Shown here: positions 33,546 through 42,665 of the stretch, piece after piece
Position numbering within the stretch: the first letter of the stretch is position 1
Layout: each line of letters starts with the position of its first letter
DNA from: Pedobacter sp. SYP-B3415
GTDB lineage: Bacteria; Bacteroidota; Bacteroidia; Sphingobacteriales; Sphingobacteriaceae
Reading direction: 5' to 3'
NCBI RefSeq assembly: GCF_004138205.1
Contig: NZ_RXNQ01000033.1
Span: forward strand, 1 to 64,000
Length of the DNA stretch: 64,000 bases
Notes under the pieces: generated by a model
Database searches by the model: none
What the model saw: only the letters and a program-made list of their open reading frames with translations
Told to the model about the DNA's origin: nothing
Made by a program: the position numbers and the translations under genes

Positions 33546-35003
33546 TTACAATTTCAGATCGTTCCAGCCCTGTCTGTACTGACGTTTTACAAACTGGTTG
33601 GCAGCGTCCAGGTTGGTTACTTTCATGTTGTCATTATCCCACAACAATTTAACGTAACGGCCAGGGTATGTATCTCTGCCATTTTTGGTTTCTTTGATAT
33701 CAAAGCCGCGGATAGCCAGGTTGGCCATAAGTAACGCTTCGGTAAGCGGGCCGGCAATCTCGAACGGAGAACTGACTTCCTGTTTACCATAACCGGCAAT
33801 AGCAGCCTCAACCCATTGAGCATAGTGACCATCTGCACCGCCCGGTACGCGTTTGTATTTCGCAGGAACTTTGATGTCTTTGTTACGCGTAAGCGGAAGC
33901 AACTTAGGGTTCGCACTATAGGTTTCAGACATCATTTTGCCTTTTGTACCGATAAACAGCGTTCCGTTACCACCATCGCCGAAGGTCTCGTTAGCCTGCA
34001 GTTCTTCAGGGCGTTCAGGCTGTATACCGCCGTCCATCCAGTGTACGGTTACTTCGCCTTTTGTTTTGTTTGTTTTCGGGAATTTCAGGGTTACGTGGCT
34101 CGACGGCGGGCAGCTTTCAGGGAAATAGCCGCGTTTAAATTCGTCAACATATACAGAGCCAACGCTGGCTTCCACTTCACTTGCGTATTTCAGGTTTAAC
34201 ACACTGAAAGGTGCTTCGAGCAGGTGACAGCCCATATCGCCAAGAGCGCCGGTGCCGTAATCCCACCAACCGCGCCAGTTGAAAGGTACAAGCTTGTCTA
34301 CATAATCTCTGTAAGGAGCGGTGCCTAACCACAGATCCCAGTCAAGTTCTGCAGGGACCTGTCCTTTAGTTGTCGGCCATGGAATACCCTGTGGCCACAC
34401 GGGCCTGTTGGTCCATGCATAAACCGTATGTACATCGCCGATCAGGCCGGCATCATACCATTCTTTCATCTGGCGGGGACCGTCGTTAGAAGCTCCCTGG
34501 TTACCCATCTGCGTAACAACCTTGTATTTTTTGGCTGCTGCTGTCAGGATACGAGCTTCGTAGATATCGTGCGTAAGCGGTTTCTGTACGTAGACGTGTT
34601 TACCGAGCTGCATGGCTGCAAGTGCCTGAACGGCGTGGTTGTGATCCGGCGTTGATACAGAAACAGCGTCAAAGTTTTTGTGCTCTTTGTCGAGCATTTC
34701 GCGGTAGTCCTTATAAAACTTAGCTTTCGGGAAGTTTTTCACGCTGTTTGCAGCGCGGCGGGTGTCAACGTCGCAAAGAAAAGCGATATCCGCTTTTCCG
34801 CTTTTTGCAAACATGGCAATGTCTGACTGGCCTTTGCCACCGGCACCGATACCTGCTACGAGCAGTTTATCGCTGGGTGCAAGAAAACCCGGACCGCCCA
34901 GCACATGCCGGGGTACGATCATAAAAGCGGCTGCCGCTACTGCTGTAGTTTTGAGGAAGTCGCGCCGGCCACTGGTATTGGCCTTTTGTGGTTCTTTTTC
35001 CAT
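33546..35003 (-). CDS. Gfo/Idh/MocA family oxidoreductase, Tat-exported
   Basis: The 485-residue protein starts with a Tat signal (SGRRDFLKTTAVAAAAFMI) and the Rossmann motif VAGIGAGGKGQSDI. The family signature is DAVSVSTPDHNHAVQALAAM then GKHVYVQKPLTHDIYEA (about 115-148), where the EKP of most members is QKP here. The C-terminal domain carries WDYGTGALGDMGCHLLEAPF. It keeps tightly bound NAD and in related clusters catalyses redox-assisted steps on 3-keto sugars or glycosides in the periplasm. It follows the cytochrome gene by 37 nt. Confidence 0.9.
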   Translation of the reverse strand: MEKEPQKANTSGRRDFLKTTAVAAAAFMIVPRHVLGGPGFLAPSDKLLVAGIGAGGKGQSDIAMFAKSGKADIAFLCDVDTRRAANSVKNFPKAKFYKDYREMLDKEHKNFDAVSVSTPDHNHAVQALAAMQLGKHVYVQKPLTHDIYEARILTAAAKKYKVVTQMGNQGASNDGPRQMKEWYDAGLIGDVHTVYAWTNRPVWPQGIPWPTTKGQVPAELDWDLWLGTAPYRDYVDKLVPFNWRGWWDYGTGALGDMGCHLLEAPFSVLNLKYASEVEASVGSVYVDEFKRGYFPESCPPSSHVTLKFPKTNKTKGEVTVHWMDGGIQPERPEELQANETFGDGGNGTLFIGTKGKMMSETYSANPKLLPLTRNKDIKVPAKYKRVPGGADGHYAQWVEAAIAGYGKQEVSSPFEIAGPLTEALLMANLAIRGFDIKETKNGRDTYPGRYVKLLWDNDNMKVTNLDAANQFVKRQYRQGWNDLKL

Positions 35004-35040
35004 GATTTTTTTTGGTTATAAGAGGTGTTCTTTGGGTGTT

Positions 35041-35463
35041 TTACTTCTTCAGGGAAAGGATATACTTAACCATTTCTTTCGCATCATCCTGGCTAACGGT
35101 CGGGTGCGGAGTCATCGGGATTTCGCCCCAAACACCTTTGCCGCCCTTAATGATTTTGCCTGCCAGATCATTGATGTTTTTGTCATTGGCTTCATACTTC
35201 GCCGCAACATCCTGATATGATGGCCCGATCACTTTCTGGGTTTTGTTATGACAGCCGATACAGTCTGATTTCGCAATCAGTTTTTCGCCCGGCATAGCAG
35301 GACCAGATGGTGCGGCGCTTCCTGCAGCCGAACTCTCTGTAGAGCCTGAGGTTTGTTCTTCCTGGCCTATGGCCGTCGTTTCTTCTTTTTTCTCTTCCCC
35401 ACCGCCACAAGCATACAGCGAAATGGCGACAAATGATATCAGGGTAAAAATTGTCTTTTTCAT
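35041..35463 (-). CDS. Lipoprotein cytochrome c (class I, mono-haem)
   Basis: I start at the ATG of 35463 (MKKTIFTLISFVAISLYAC), giving 140 residues with the lipid Cys at 19. A Glu/Thr/Ser/Pro-rich linker runs to about 63. The haem site is CIGCH in IAKSDCIGCHNKTQKVIGP (about 73-91), and the likely axial Met is in EIPMTPHPTVSQDD. It is anchored in the membrane facing the periplasm and is the natural electron acceptor for the GMC dehydrogenase encoded in the same operon. The open frame extends 28 residues upstream without meaning. Confidence 0.9.
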   Translation of the reverse strand: MKKTIFTLISFVAISLYACGGGEEKKEETTAIGQEEQTSGSTESSAAGSAAPSGPAMPGEKLIAKSDCIGCHNKTQKVIGPSYQDVAAKYEANDKNINDLAGKIIKGGKGVWGEIPMTPHPTVSQDDAKEMVKYILSLKK

Positions 35464-35494
35464 GTGTTGTCTGTTTTTGGTCTTCTGCCTGCGC

Positions 35495-36547
35495 TTACAG
35501 ACCGAGTACTTTTCTGTTAAATGCATCGTCACCGCCCGAAGCTGCAAAGTCGTCGAATGCGCGCTCGGTCACTTTGATGATGTTTTTCTTTATAAATTCT
35601 GCGCCTTCTCTGGCACCGACGTTTGAATCTTTAATACTGCATTCCCACTCCATAACGGCCCAGCCCTGATAATCGTACTGGGCAAGTTTGCTAAAAATGG
35701 TTTTGAAATCAACCTGGCCGTCGCCGGGAGATCGGTAACGCCCCGCACGGTTTGCCCAGTTCTGATAACCGCCAAAGGTTCCCTGTCTGCCAGTCGGATT
35801 AAACTCTGAATCTTTCACATGGAAGGCTTTAATGCGTTCGTGGTAAAGATCGATATACTGAATATAATCCAGTTGCTGAAGCACGAAGTGAGACGGGTCA
35901 TACAACAAACAGGCCCTGGGATGTTCATTTACTTCTTCGAGGAACATTTCATAGGTCTGGCCGTCGAACAGATCCTCGCCGGGATGAATTTCGTAACAAA
36001 CATCGACACCTGACTCATCAAAAGCATTCAGGATCGGTGTCCAGCGTTTGCCAAGTTCCCTGAAACCTTCTTCAACAAGCCCCGCCGGGCGCTGAGGCCA
36101 GGGATGAAAATACTGCCACAGCAGCGAACCGCTGAATGTAGCATGCGCTTTCAGACCAAGGTTTTCAGATGCTTTTGCGGCGTATTTCATTTGCTGTACC
36201 GCCCACTTTTGACGCTCGGCAGGATTGCCATGAAGACTTTTTGGCGCAAAGGCGTCAAACATATCATCGTACGCCGGGTGCACAGCAACCAATTGTCCCT
36301 GAAGATGTGTCGACAGCTCGCTGATCTCCAGCCCGAAGCCGGCAATCTTTCCTTTAAGTTCATCCGCATAGGTCTTGCTTTCTGCAGCAAGCTGCAGATT
36401 GATGAACCGTTCATCAAGTGTAGGCATCTGGATGCCTTTAAAGCCCAATTCGGCTGCCCAGCCACAAATACCCTCGAGCGAATTGAACGGGGCGCTGTCG
36501 CCAATAAACTGCGCAAGAAATACGGCAGGTCCTTTTATTGTCGTCAT
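35495..36547 (-). CDS. Sugar phosphate isomerase/epimerase family TIM barrel, cytoplasmic
   Basis: The 350-residue protein has no signal peptide, unlike its two relatives in this cluster. It starts MTTIKGPAVFLAQFIGD and has ELGFKGIQMPTLDERF, VCYEIHPGEDLFDGQTYE, ACLLYDPSHFVLQQLDYIQYI and IKAFHVKDSEFNPTGR, with the Glu, Asp, His and Glu metal ligands of the xylose-isomerase-like barrel. The size and motifs match the group annotated as sugar isomerases beside Gfo/Idh/MocA genes. It is 3 nt after the preceding gene, so the two are translated together and probably act on one substrate. Confidence 0.88.
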   Translation of the reverse strand: MTTIKGPAVFLAQFIGDSAPFNSLEGICGWAAELGFKGIQMPTLDERFINLQLAAESKTYADELKGKIAGFGLEISELSTHLQGQLVAVHPAYDDMFDAFAPKSLHGNPAERQKWAVQQMKYAAKASENLGLKAHATFSGSLLWQYFHPWPQRPAGLVEEGFRELGKRWTPILNAFDESGVDVCYEIHPGEDLFDGQTYEMFLEEVNEHPRACLLYDPSHFVLQQLDYIQYIDLYHERIKAFHVKDSEFNPTGRQGTFGGYQNWANRAGRYRSPGDGQVDFKTIFSKLAQYDYQGWAVMEWECSIKDSNVGAREGAEFIKKNIIKVTERAFDDFAASGGDDAFNRKVLGL

Positions 36548-36550
36548 TTC

Positions 36551-37708
36551 TTAAATTTTATGGTCGTACCATTTCTGATCTGAATGATTCGAAGCTACAA
36601 CATTGTCTATAAATGCCATACCGCGAATACCGTCATCTACAGACGGGAAGTCAAGCATCTCAGCAGTCGGTGTATTGCCTGCGGCTTTGGCCTGGAGGGT
36701 AAGTGCAAAATTGCGGTAAATATTAGCGAATGCTTCGAGGTAACCTTCAGGATGCCCGCCGGGTACCCGGACGTTGTGTTTTGCCACGTCAGACAGGTAA
36801 GCCTGCCCTGCGCGGTAAATCTGTGCCGGTTCGTCCAGCCATTTCACGATCAGCGTATTTGGTTCCATCTGGTGCCATTCCAGGCCGCCATGTTCGCCAT
36901 ATACTTTGATCTTAAGTGCGTTCTCTTCGCCGGCGGCAATCTGAGTAGCAACCAGTACACCGCTTGCTCCGTTATCAAACTTCAGCAATACATTGCCGTC
37001 GTCATCGAGCGCGCGACCGGGAACAACGATATTCAGATCAGCGCATACCTGCGTAATCTGTAAGCCGGTAATATATTCGGACAGGTGAGCGGCATGTGTG
37101 CCGATATCGCCCATGGAACCGCTTTTCCCGCTTTTGGAAGGGTCGGTACGCCATGCTGCCTGGGCATTTCCCTCGCGTTCGCTCAGCCGGCTCAACCAGC
37201 CTTGCGGGTATTCGACCATCACCTTACGGATCTTGCCGAATTTACCGTCTTTTACCATCTGCCGGGCCTGTTTCACCATCGGGTAACCCGAGTAGGTATG
37301 GGTAAGGCAGAGAGTCAGTCCGGTTTCTTCGACCTTTTGTTTAAGCTGTTTTGCCTGTTCAAGGTTTAGTGTAATCGGTTTTTCGATCACTACGTTGAAG
37401 CCCTTGTCAAGCGCCATCATAGCAGGTTCGAAGTGCGCGAAGTTCGGCGTAACGATGGTAACAAAGTCCATCCGGTCTTCTGCCGGGCGCTGGCTTTCTT
37501 TTTCAAACAGCTCCTGGTAAGTGGTATAAATGCGATCAGCAGGGAGATACAGTTCTTCCCCTGATTCTTTTGCAATGTCGGCATGTGCGCTCAGCGCGCC
37601 GCAGCATAATTCGATCTGTCCGTCAATATTGGCCGCAATGCGATGCACCGCGCCGATGAAGGCATCTTTGCCGCCACCGATCATGCCCATTCTGATTTTT
37701 CTTCTCAT
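36551..37708 (-). CDS. Gfo/Idh/MocA family oxidoreductase, cytoplasmic
   Basis: The 385-residue protein begins MRRKIRMGMIGGGKDAFIGAVH, a Rossmann GGG motif with no signal peptide. The dinucleotide-domain signature VTIVTPNFAHFEPAMMALDKGFNVVIEKPITLNL has the catalytic EKP Lys, and the C-terminal half has MGDIGTHAAHLSEYITGLQ with the His pair. It probably oxidises or reduces an intermediate of the sugar pathway with NAD(P). It lies 61 nt downstream of the GMC gene and directly ahead of the isomerase-like gene. Confidence 0.9.
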   Translation of the reverse strand: MRRKIRMGMIGGGKDAFIGAVHRIAANIDGQIELCCGALSAHADIAKESGEELYLPADRIYTTYQELFEKESQRPAEDRMDFVTIVTPNFAHFEPAMMALDKGFNVVIEKPITLNLEQAKQLKQKVEETGLTLCLTHTYSGYPMVKQARQMVKDGKFGKIRKVMVEYPQGWLSRLSEREGNAQAAWRTDPSKSGKSGSMGDIGTHAAHLSEYITGLQITQVCADLNIVVPGRALDDDGNVLLKFDNGASGVLVATQIAAGEENALKIKVYGEHGGLEWHQMEPNTLIVKWLDEPAQIYRAGQAYLSDVAKHNVRVPGGHPEGYLEAFANIYRNFALTLQAKAAGNTPTAEMLDFPSVDDGIRGMAFIDNVVASNHSDQKWYDHKI

Positions 37709-37769
37709 AGATATAAAAGAAAGGCAAACAGCTTGTGGCTCTTTGCCTTCCGGTAACTTGCTTTAATGC

Positions 37770-39470
37770 TTAGACATTCATTTTCTTGAGTTCGCTTACA
37801 GCGTGGTCTGCCGCACGTGCGGTCAAAGCCATAAATGTAAGTGATGGGTTCTGCGCTGCGATAGATGGCATACATGATCCGTCTGTAACGTAAACGTTCT
37901 GAACCTCATGCATGCGGTTCCATTTATCAAGAACTGATGTTTTAGGGTCTTTACCCATGCGTGCGGTACCCATTTCATGGATTGCCATACCCGGATAAGA
38001 TCCATTGTCGTAGGTCTTGATATTTTTTACACCTGCTGCCTCAAGCATCTCAGCCGCATCATCGACCATAGCTTTACGCATTTTAGTTTCGTTGTCTTTG
38101 AATTCTGCGTCGATTGCGAGGACATACTGACCCCACTTGTCTTTTTTCGATTTATCAATATACACACGGTTCTCGTAATAAGGAAGCGTCTCACCAAAGC
38201 CGCCAAGACCCATGGTCCATACGCCTGGTGTGGTCATCTGGTCTTTGAAGTCGCCGCCGAATGCAAGTTCAGCAACGTCTTTATGCCAGCCGCCGCGGCT
38301 GCCGCCGCCCTGGTAACCAAAACCGCGCAGGAAGTCGCGTTTGTCGCTGCCGATATTCTGGTAACGCGGTACGTAGATACCGTTAGCCCTTCTGCCATAT
38401 GTATACTTGTTGTCAAATCCTTCTACCTCACCCGAGGCACCGCAACGGAAATGGTGGTCCATCAGGTTGTGACCGAGCTGCCCGCTGCCGTTTCCAAGGC
38501 CTTCAGGATGCTCGTTTGAAGTCGAATTAAGCAGCAGGAAGGTTGTTCCAAGCGTAGAACCGTTCAGGAAGAACACCTTTGCATAGAACTCCATAGTTTC
38601 GTTGCTTTCCGCATCGATCACACGAACACCTTTTGCTTTTTTGGTTTCCTTGTCGTAGATCACTTCAGTTACGATTGAGAAAGGACGAAGCGTCAGGTTG
38701 CCGGTTGCTACCGCTGCAGGCAGGGTAGAAGACTGGGTGCTGAAATAGGCACCGAACGGACAACCACGGCTGCACAGGTTACGGTACTGACAGTTGCCGC
38801 GGCCATTGTGCGGTTTGGTCAGGTTGGCAACACGACCAATGGTAATGATACGCTGCTTTTTATAATGTTCCTCAACACGTTTTTTTACAGACTTTTCAAC
38901 GCAGTTCAGCTCCATTGGCGGCAGGAACTGTCCGTCAGGAAAGTGCGGAAAATTCTCAGCCTGTCCGCTGATGCCTGCAAACTTCTCTACATAGTCATAC
39001 CATGGCGCGATATCTGCATAACGGATTGGCCAGTCGGTGCCGTGACCGTCTTTGGCATTATCTTCGAAGTTCAGATCGCTGAGGCGGTAACTCTGGCGTC
39101 CCCACATGAGTGACTTGCCACCAACGTGGAACCCGCGGTACCAGTCAAAACGCTTTACCTCGGTATATGGGCATTCCAGGTCATTCACCCAGAACTTTTC
39201 GTTAAATTCAGAATATGGATAATCGCGTTTCTGCACAGGGTGCGAAGCGATCTGCTCCTGGGTAAGCCAGCCGCGGTGTTGAAACTCCCATGGCTTCTTC
39301 ATAGCGGTATCATAATCCTTCACATGCTCGATGTTCCGGCCGCGCTCAAGTAAAAGTACCTTCAGTCCTTTTTCGGTCAGCTCCTTTGCTGCCCAGCCTC
39401 CGCTGATACCTGAACCGACTACGATGGCGTCGTAGGTGTTCTCAGCTGTTGCTTTGATATTTAAATTCAT
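37770..39470 (-). CDS. GMC family sugar dehydrogenase, large FAD subunit
   Basis: The 566-residue protein has the FAD motif DAIVVGSGISGGWAAKEL near residue 15 and VLLLERGRN at the end of the second strand. Cysteines in CQYRNLCSRGCPFGAY (about 232-247) are typical of the membrane-bound GMC sugar dehydrogenases. The catalytic His is in AIHEMGTARMG and the Asn in AAQNPSLTFMALTARAADH near the C-terminus. With the small subunit upstream (21 nt) and the cytochrome downstream it forms an electron-transferring dehydrogenase, likely of the glucoside 3-dehydrogenase type. It lacks its own signal and would be co-exported with the small subunit. Confidence 0.92.
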   Translation of the reverse strand: MNLNIKATAENTYDAIVVGSGISGGWAAKELTEKGLKVLLLERGRNIEHVKDYDTAMKKPWEFQHRGWLTQEQIASHPVQKRDYPYSEFNEKFWVNDLECPYTEVKRFDWYRGFHVGGKSLMWGRQSYRLSDLNFEDNAKDGHGTDWPIRYADIAPWYDYVEKFAGISGQAENFPHFPDGQFLPPMELNCVEKSVKKRVEEHYKKQRIITIGRVANLTKPHNGRGNCQYRNLCSRGCPFGAYFSTQSSTLPAAVATGNLTLRPFSIVTEVIYDKETKKAKGVRVIDAESNETMEFYAKVFFLNGSTLGTTFLLLNSTSNEHPEGLGNGSGQLGHNLMDHHFRCGASGEVEGFDNKYTYGRRANGIYVPRYQNIGSDKRDFLRGFGYQGGGSRGGWHKDVAELAFGGDFKDQMTTPGVWTMGLGGFGETLPYYENRVYIDKSKKDKWGQYVLAIDAEFKDNETKMRKAMVDDAAEMLEAAGVKNIKTYDNGSYPGMAIHEMGTARMGKDPKTSVLDKWNRMHEVQNVYVTDGSCMPSIAAQNPSLTFMALTARAADHAVSELKKMNV

Positions 39471-39491
39471 ATGTTTTGTTCGTTTGTGTGG

Positions 39492-40112
39492 TTATGCCCA
39501 GAGTTTCTGACCAGGTTTCAGGTCTGTACAGCCATCGTAGCGGCCGGGAATGTCTACATACGCAAATGCTTTGGTTGCGCCAAGCTCAGATGTTTTGAAA
39601 CCAAGAATGGTCAGGTCGCGCATCATGGCAAAGAAATAAGACTTTTTCTCTTTTTCTTTTTTTGTAGCGTTATCTCCGCTTGCTTTCTCTTTTTCTTCTT
39701 TTTCCTTATCAGCAGCGATAACTTTCACCGTCTCATCGCGCAGCGCGGAAATGATATCGTTCCGTTCTTTGGTGCCCAGATCAACAAATTTTTTGTTGTG
39801 TGCTTTTTCAGCTCTGGCATCGACATCTTTAAGACCTTCCACAAAAACTTTCTGAGCCGCTTCAGGGAAACAGTCTTTAATCATCATAGCCACAAACGGA
39901 CCTACGCCGGCTTCTTTTGCTCCCGGGCTTGAAGTTTTTGGCAGGATCACGTCAGTGATCTCTGTGATCAGTGCCTGGTGGTCTGCCGAGATGAGCTTGT
40001 CCGAGTCTTTGGAAGGCGCGTTACAGCTGTCAAAAATGACGCTGAGGGTTGTAGCCGAAAGGGCGCCGCCCATCAGAATGGCTACATTTTTTAATGCTTC
40101 TCTCCTGTGCAT
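39492..40112 (-). CDS. Gluconate 2-dehydrogenase subunit 3 family protein (GMC small subunit)
   Basis: The 206-residue protein starts MHRREALKNVAILMGGALSA, a twin-arginine-type signal that probably carries the FAD subunit across the membrane. The family core includes HQALITEITDVILPKTSSPGAKEAGV (about 43-68) and IKDCFPEAAQKVFVEGL. An unusual Lys/Glu-rich insert (about 137-162, EKEEKEKASGDNATKKEKEK) precedes the C-terminal SYFFAMMRDLTILGF. It is the first gene of the leftward cluster. The insert is longer and more charged than I would expect in this family. Confidence 0.88.
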   Translation of the reverse strand: MHRREALKNVAILMGGALSATTLSVIFDSCNAPSKDSDKLISADHQALITEITDVILPKTSSPGAKEAGVGPFVAMMIKDCFPEAAQKVFVEGLKDVDARAEKAHNKKFVDLGTKERNDIISALRDETVKVIAADKEKEEKEKASGDNATKKEKEKKSYFFAMMRDLTILGFKTSELGATKAFAYVDIPGRYDGCTDLKPGQKLWA

Positions 40113-40682
40113 TTTGTTGTTTATTTTGGTATTACTCGTTTTATTAGTTGTTCCCGCTGGCTACAGCATGGCTGTAATTTCGGCGGGTAATGATAAATAA
40201 TAATACCGAAGAGTGTGTAAATTGTACGCTAAGTATCTTTCCTGAAACAGGATTGTTACGGTTCAGAGCAGCGTCGGCAATACGTAGATAAATGGTTTTA
40301 GAATAGTTCGTTCTCGGCTTTTGCTCTGGCTCTCCGGTTTTATTAGTTTGCTAAATGTAACAAGAAAACGTATCACAGTGCAAATAATTATGAATAAACC
40401 AGATGTACTTTTTTTATTACGCGGTCTTTTTCGGGAACGTTGCCATTTCCCTTGCCACCATGTGTCTTTCGGTGAAGCAGCGCAGCCCACAGCGGGCAGG
40501 GCCTGTCCCCGCTTGCAAGTCGCGACGCCCGGTCATTGCATCCTCCGGGGCAATCGCTGCACCGGCTTTAACCGCTAAAAGCTGCGGTGAATTTGCCGTT
40601 GCGAACGGCATACACTAAGAAAAATGAAAGTCATTAGCGCCATAAGGCCCAAATTTATACCTTTGCTCAAATTCAGATATAC
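40113..40682. other. Divergent intergenic region
   Basis: About 570 bp between the sugar-oxidation cluster and the threonine dehydrogenase gene. No clear -7 box for the leftward cluster is seen. A GC-rich block (about 40430-40600) contains open frames on both strands with poor protein-like composition. I see no recognisable RNA motif in it. Confidence 0.4.
40658..40665 (+). promoter_or_regulatory. -7 box of the threonine dehydrogenase gene
   Basis: TACCTTTG matches TAnnTTTG and lies 17 nt before the ATG at 40683, giving a leader of about 10 nt. Confidence 0.6.
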
Positions 40683-41630
40683 ATGCAGGAAACTATACTT
40701 GTTCTTGGCTCAAATGGCCAGATCGGTACCGAACTGGTGCATACCCTTAGAAAGGCCCACGGCGAAAGCAACGTGGTTGCCTGTGATATTCGCCGGCCGG
40801 ACTATGACATAAAAAACGCGGGACCCTTTGAATTTGTAAACGTTCTTGAAAAAGACACGCTCGCAGACCTCTTCGCCCGCTATAAACCCACACAGGTTTA
40901 CCTTCTGGCCGCCCTACTGTCAGCTACAGGGGAGCAGAATCCCAAACTCGCCTGGGACCTGAACATGAACGGGCTGCTTAATATTCTTGATCTGGCCCTC
41001 ACCTATAAAACAGCAAAAGTTTACTGGCCAAGCTCAATTGCTGCTTTCGGACCAAACTCTCCGAAATCTCAGACTCCTCAGTTCTGTATCATGGATCCGA
41101 ATACGGTTTACGGTATCAGCAAACTGGCCGGCGAGCGCTGGTGCGAGTATTATCACCAACGTTACGGTCTTGACGTAAGAAGTATCCGTTACCCGGGTCT
41201 GATTAGCTGGAAGGCGGCGCCGGGCGGGGGTACCACCGATTATGCCATTCATATTTTTCATGATGCGCTAAAAAAGGGGAGTTACAGCTGTTTTCTGAAC
41301 GCAGAGACCGAACTGCCGATGATGTACATGGATGACGCCATTCGGGGTACGATTGAACTTATGGAAGCACCTGCAGACCGGATCAGCATTCGGTCCAGCT
41401 ACAACCTGACAGGTTTCAGCTTCACACCTGAAGTGCTTGCAAACGAAATTCGTAAACATATTCCAAAATTTACCCTGCAGTACACCGATAACGATCCGCG
41501 GCAAGCTATCGCGAACAGCTGGCCGAAATCTATTGATGACCAGGTTGCAACAAAAGACTGGGGCTGGAAGCCGGAATTCGATCTGCAAAAGATGACAGCA
41601 GATATGCTGCAGAACCTTACAAAAAGTTAA
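40683..41630 (+). CDS. L-threonine 3-dehydrogenase (epimerase-like SDR type)
   Basis: The 315-residue protein has the extended-SDR motif LVLGSNGQIGTEL (7-19), WPSSIAAFGP (115-124), the catalytic Tyr143 and Lys147 in VYGISKLAGERW, and the strongly conserved RYPGLISWKAAPGGGTTDYA (about 178-197). That last block separates L-threonine dehydrogenases from sugar epimerases. It oxidises L-threonine to 2-amino-3-ketobutyrate with NAD in the cytoplasm, the first step of threonine breakdown to glycine. It is a single gene with its own promoter. Confidence 0.92.
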   Translation: MQETILVLGSNGQIGTELVHTLRKAHGESNVVACDIRRPDYDIKNAGPFEFVNVLEKDTLADLFARYKPTQVYLLAALLSATGEQNPKLAWDLNMNGLLNILDLALTYKTAKVYWPSSIAAFGPNSPKSQTPQFCIMDPNTVYGISKLAGERWCEYYHQRYGLDVRSIRYPGLISWKAAPGGGTTDYAIHIFHDALKKGSYSCFLNAETELPMMYMDDAIRGTIELMEAPADRISIRSSYNLTGFSFTPEVLANEIRKHIPKFTLQYTDNDPRQAIANSWPKSIDDQVATKDWGWKPEFDLQKMTADMLQNLTKS

Positions 41631-41666
41631 CTTAGATTTTTATCCATACCTATATAAAATATAAAG

Positions 41667-42392
41667 ATGGGAAGAGCATTCGAATTCAGAAAGGAAAGAA
41701 AGTTTAAACGCTGGGCCAAGATGGCCGTTCAGTTTACCCGACTGGGTAAAGAGATCGCAATTGCGGTAAAAGATGGCGGACCTAACCCTGAATCAAACTC
41801 AAGACTGCGCACAGCAATACAAAATGCCAAGGCTGTAAACATGCCGAAAGACCGTGTCGATGCTGCAATCAAACGCGCTTCGAGCAAAGACGAGAAGGGC
41901 TACGAGGAGCATGTGTACGAGGGATACGCCCTGCATGGTGTAGCCATTCTTATTGAGACAGCTACAGACAATACAAATCGCACGGTAGCGAACGTTCGCA
42001 GTTACTTTAACAAAACCGGGGGCACGCTCGGTAAAACCGGTTCGCTGGATTTTATATTTAACAGGAAATCTGTTTTCCGCTTTAACCCCGGAGACATGGA
42101 TCTTGAAGAACTTGAGTTCGAACTGATCGATGCCGGTCTGGAAGAACTTTATGTGGAATCTGACGAAGAGGGGAACGATGTCGCTGTTGTTCAGACCGCT
42201 TTTGAAGATTTCGGCAAGATGCAGAAAACGCTCGAAGAGAAGGGCATCGAACTGACAAGCGCTAAACTAGAGCGGATCGCGCTGTCGACGACCGAAGTAA
42301 ACGAAGAACAGGCTGCTGATGTGTTTAAACTGATAGACAAACTGGAAGAGGATGATGATGTTCAGGCGGTATACAATAACATGGCCGGATAG
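41667..42392 (+). CDS. YebC/PmpR family protein
   Basis: The 241-residue protein has the family start MGRAFEFRKERKFKRWAKMA, VKDGGPNPESNSRLRTAIQNAKAVNMPKD (split motif of domain 1), YEGYALHGVAILIETATDN and the acidic C-terminal EEDDDVQAVYNNM. YebC proteins were named as transcriptional regulators; recent work on some members shows they help ribosomes through proline stretches. The start MGRAF, rather than MAGHSKW, is the usual Bacteroidota variant. A terminator-like hairpin follows. Confidence 0.92.
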   Translation: MGRAFEFRKERKFKRWAKMAVQFTRLGKEIAIAVKDGGPNPESNSRLRTAIQNAKAVNMPKDRVDAAIKRASSKDEKGYEEHVYEGYALHGVAILIETATDNTNRTVANVRSYFNKTGGTLGKTGSLDFIFNRKSVFRFNPGDMDLEELEFELIDAGLEELYVESDEEGNDVAVVQTAFEDFGKMQKTLEEKGIELTSAKLERIALSTTEVNEEQAADVFKLIDKLEEDDDVQAVYNNMAG

Positions 42393-42412
42393 TCCACCCT
42401 TACTGAAATATG

Positions 42413-42445
42413 AAGCCCTGGCCTGTGCCGGGGCTTTTGTTTTTT
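42413..42445 (+). terminator. Intrinsic terminator after the YebC-family gene
   Basis: AGCCCTGG and CCGGGGCT arms around a short GC-rich loop, followed by TTTTGTTTTTT. Confidence 0.75.
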
Positions 42446-42530
42446 CAGCGTTAAACTTTGCGTTGTCTATCTTGTACTGTTTTGGTTTTCGGTATATTTT
42501 ATTATATTGCCTGCGATAAAGCAAATAGTC

Positions 42531-42665
42531 ATGACTCAGGAAACCTTAGAAACCAGCGTTTATATAGACCAGAAGTTTGATATTGCATTTGAATTTCTCG
42601 AGCATATTCCCCAATGGCTCTTACATCTTTGCGATAACCTGCTCGGGTTAGGGTCCGGCGAGTAG
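42531..42665 (+). CDS. Possible 44-residue small protein
   Basis: ATG at 42531 opens a frame ending in TAG at 42663-42665. The peptide begins MTQETLETSVYIDQKFDIAF and contains EFLEHIPQWLLHLCDNLLGL, an amphipathic helix-like stretch. Upstream TATATTGC resembles a -7 box. Composition is protein-like and acidic. I know no family. It is too short to be sure, and it could instead be the remains of a larger gene. Confidence 0.4.
   Translation: MTQETLETSVYIDQKFDIAFEFLEHIPQWLLHLCDNLLGLGSGE

Noticed and set aside
38080..38519. Riboswitch or structured RNA in the GMC coding region
   Set aside because: Apparent stems are explained by codon bias in a conserved enzyme gene.
40403..40618. 71-residue plus-strand frame before the threonine dehydrogenase gene
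   Set aside because: Hydrophobic start is suggestive but the rest is Ala/Arg/Pro-rich with an equally long frame on the other strand; not supported.
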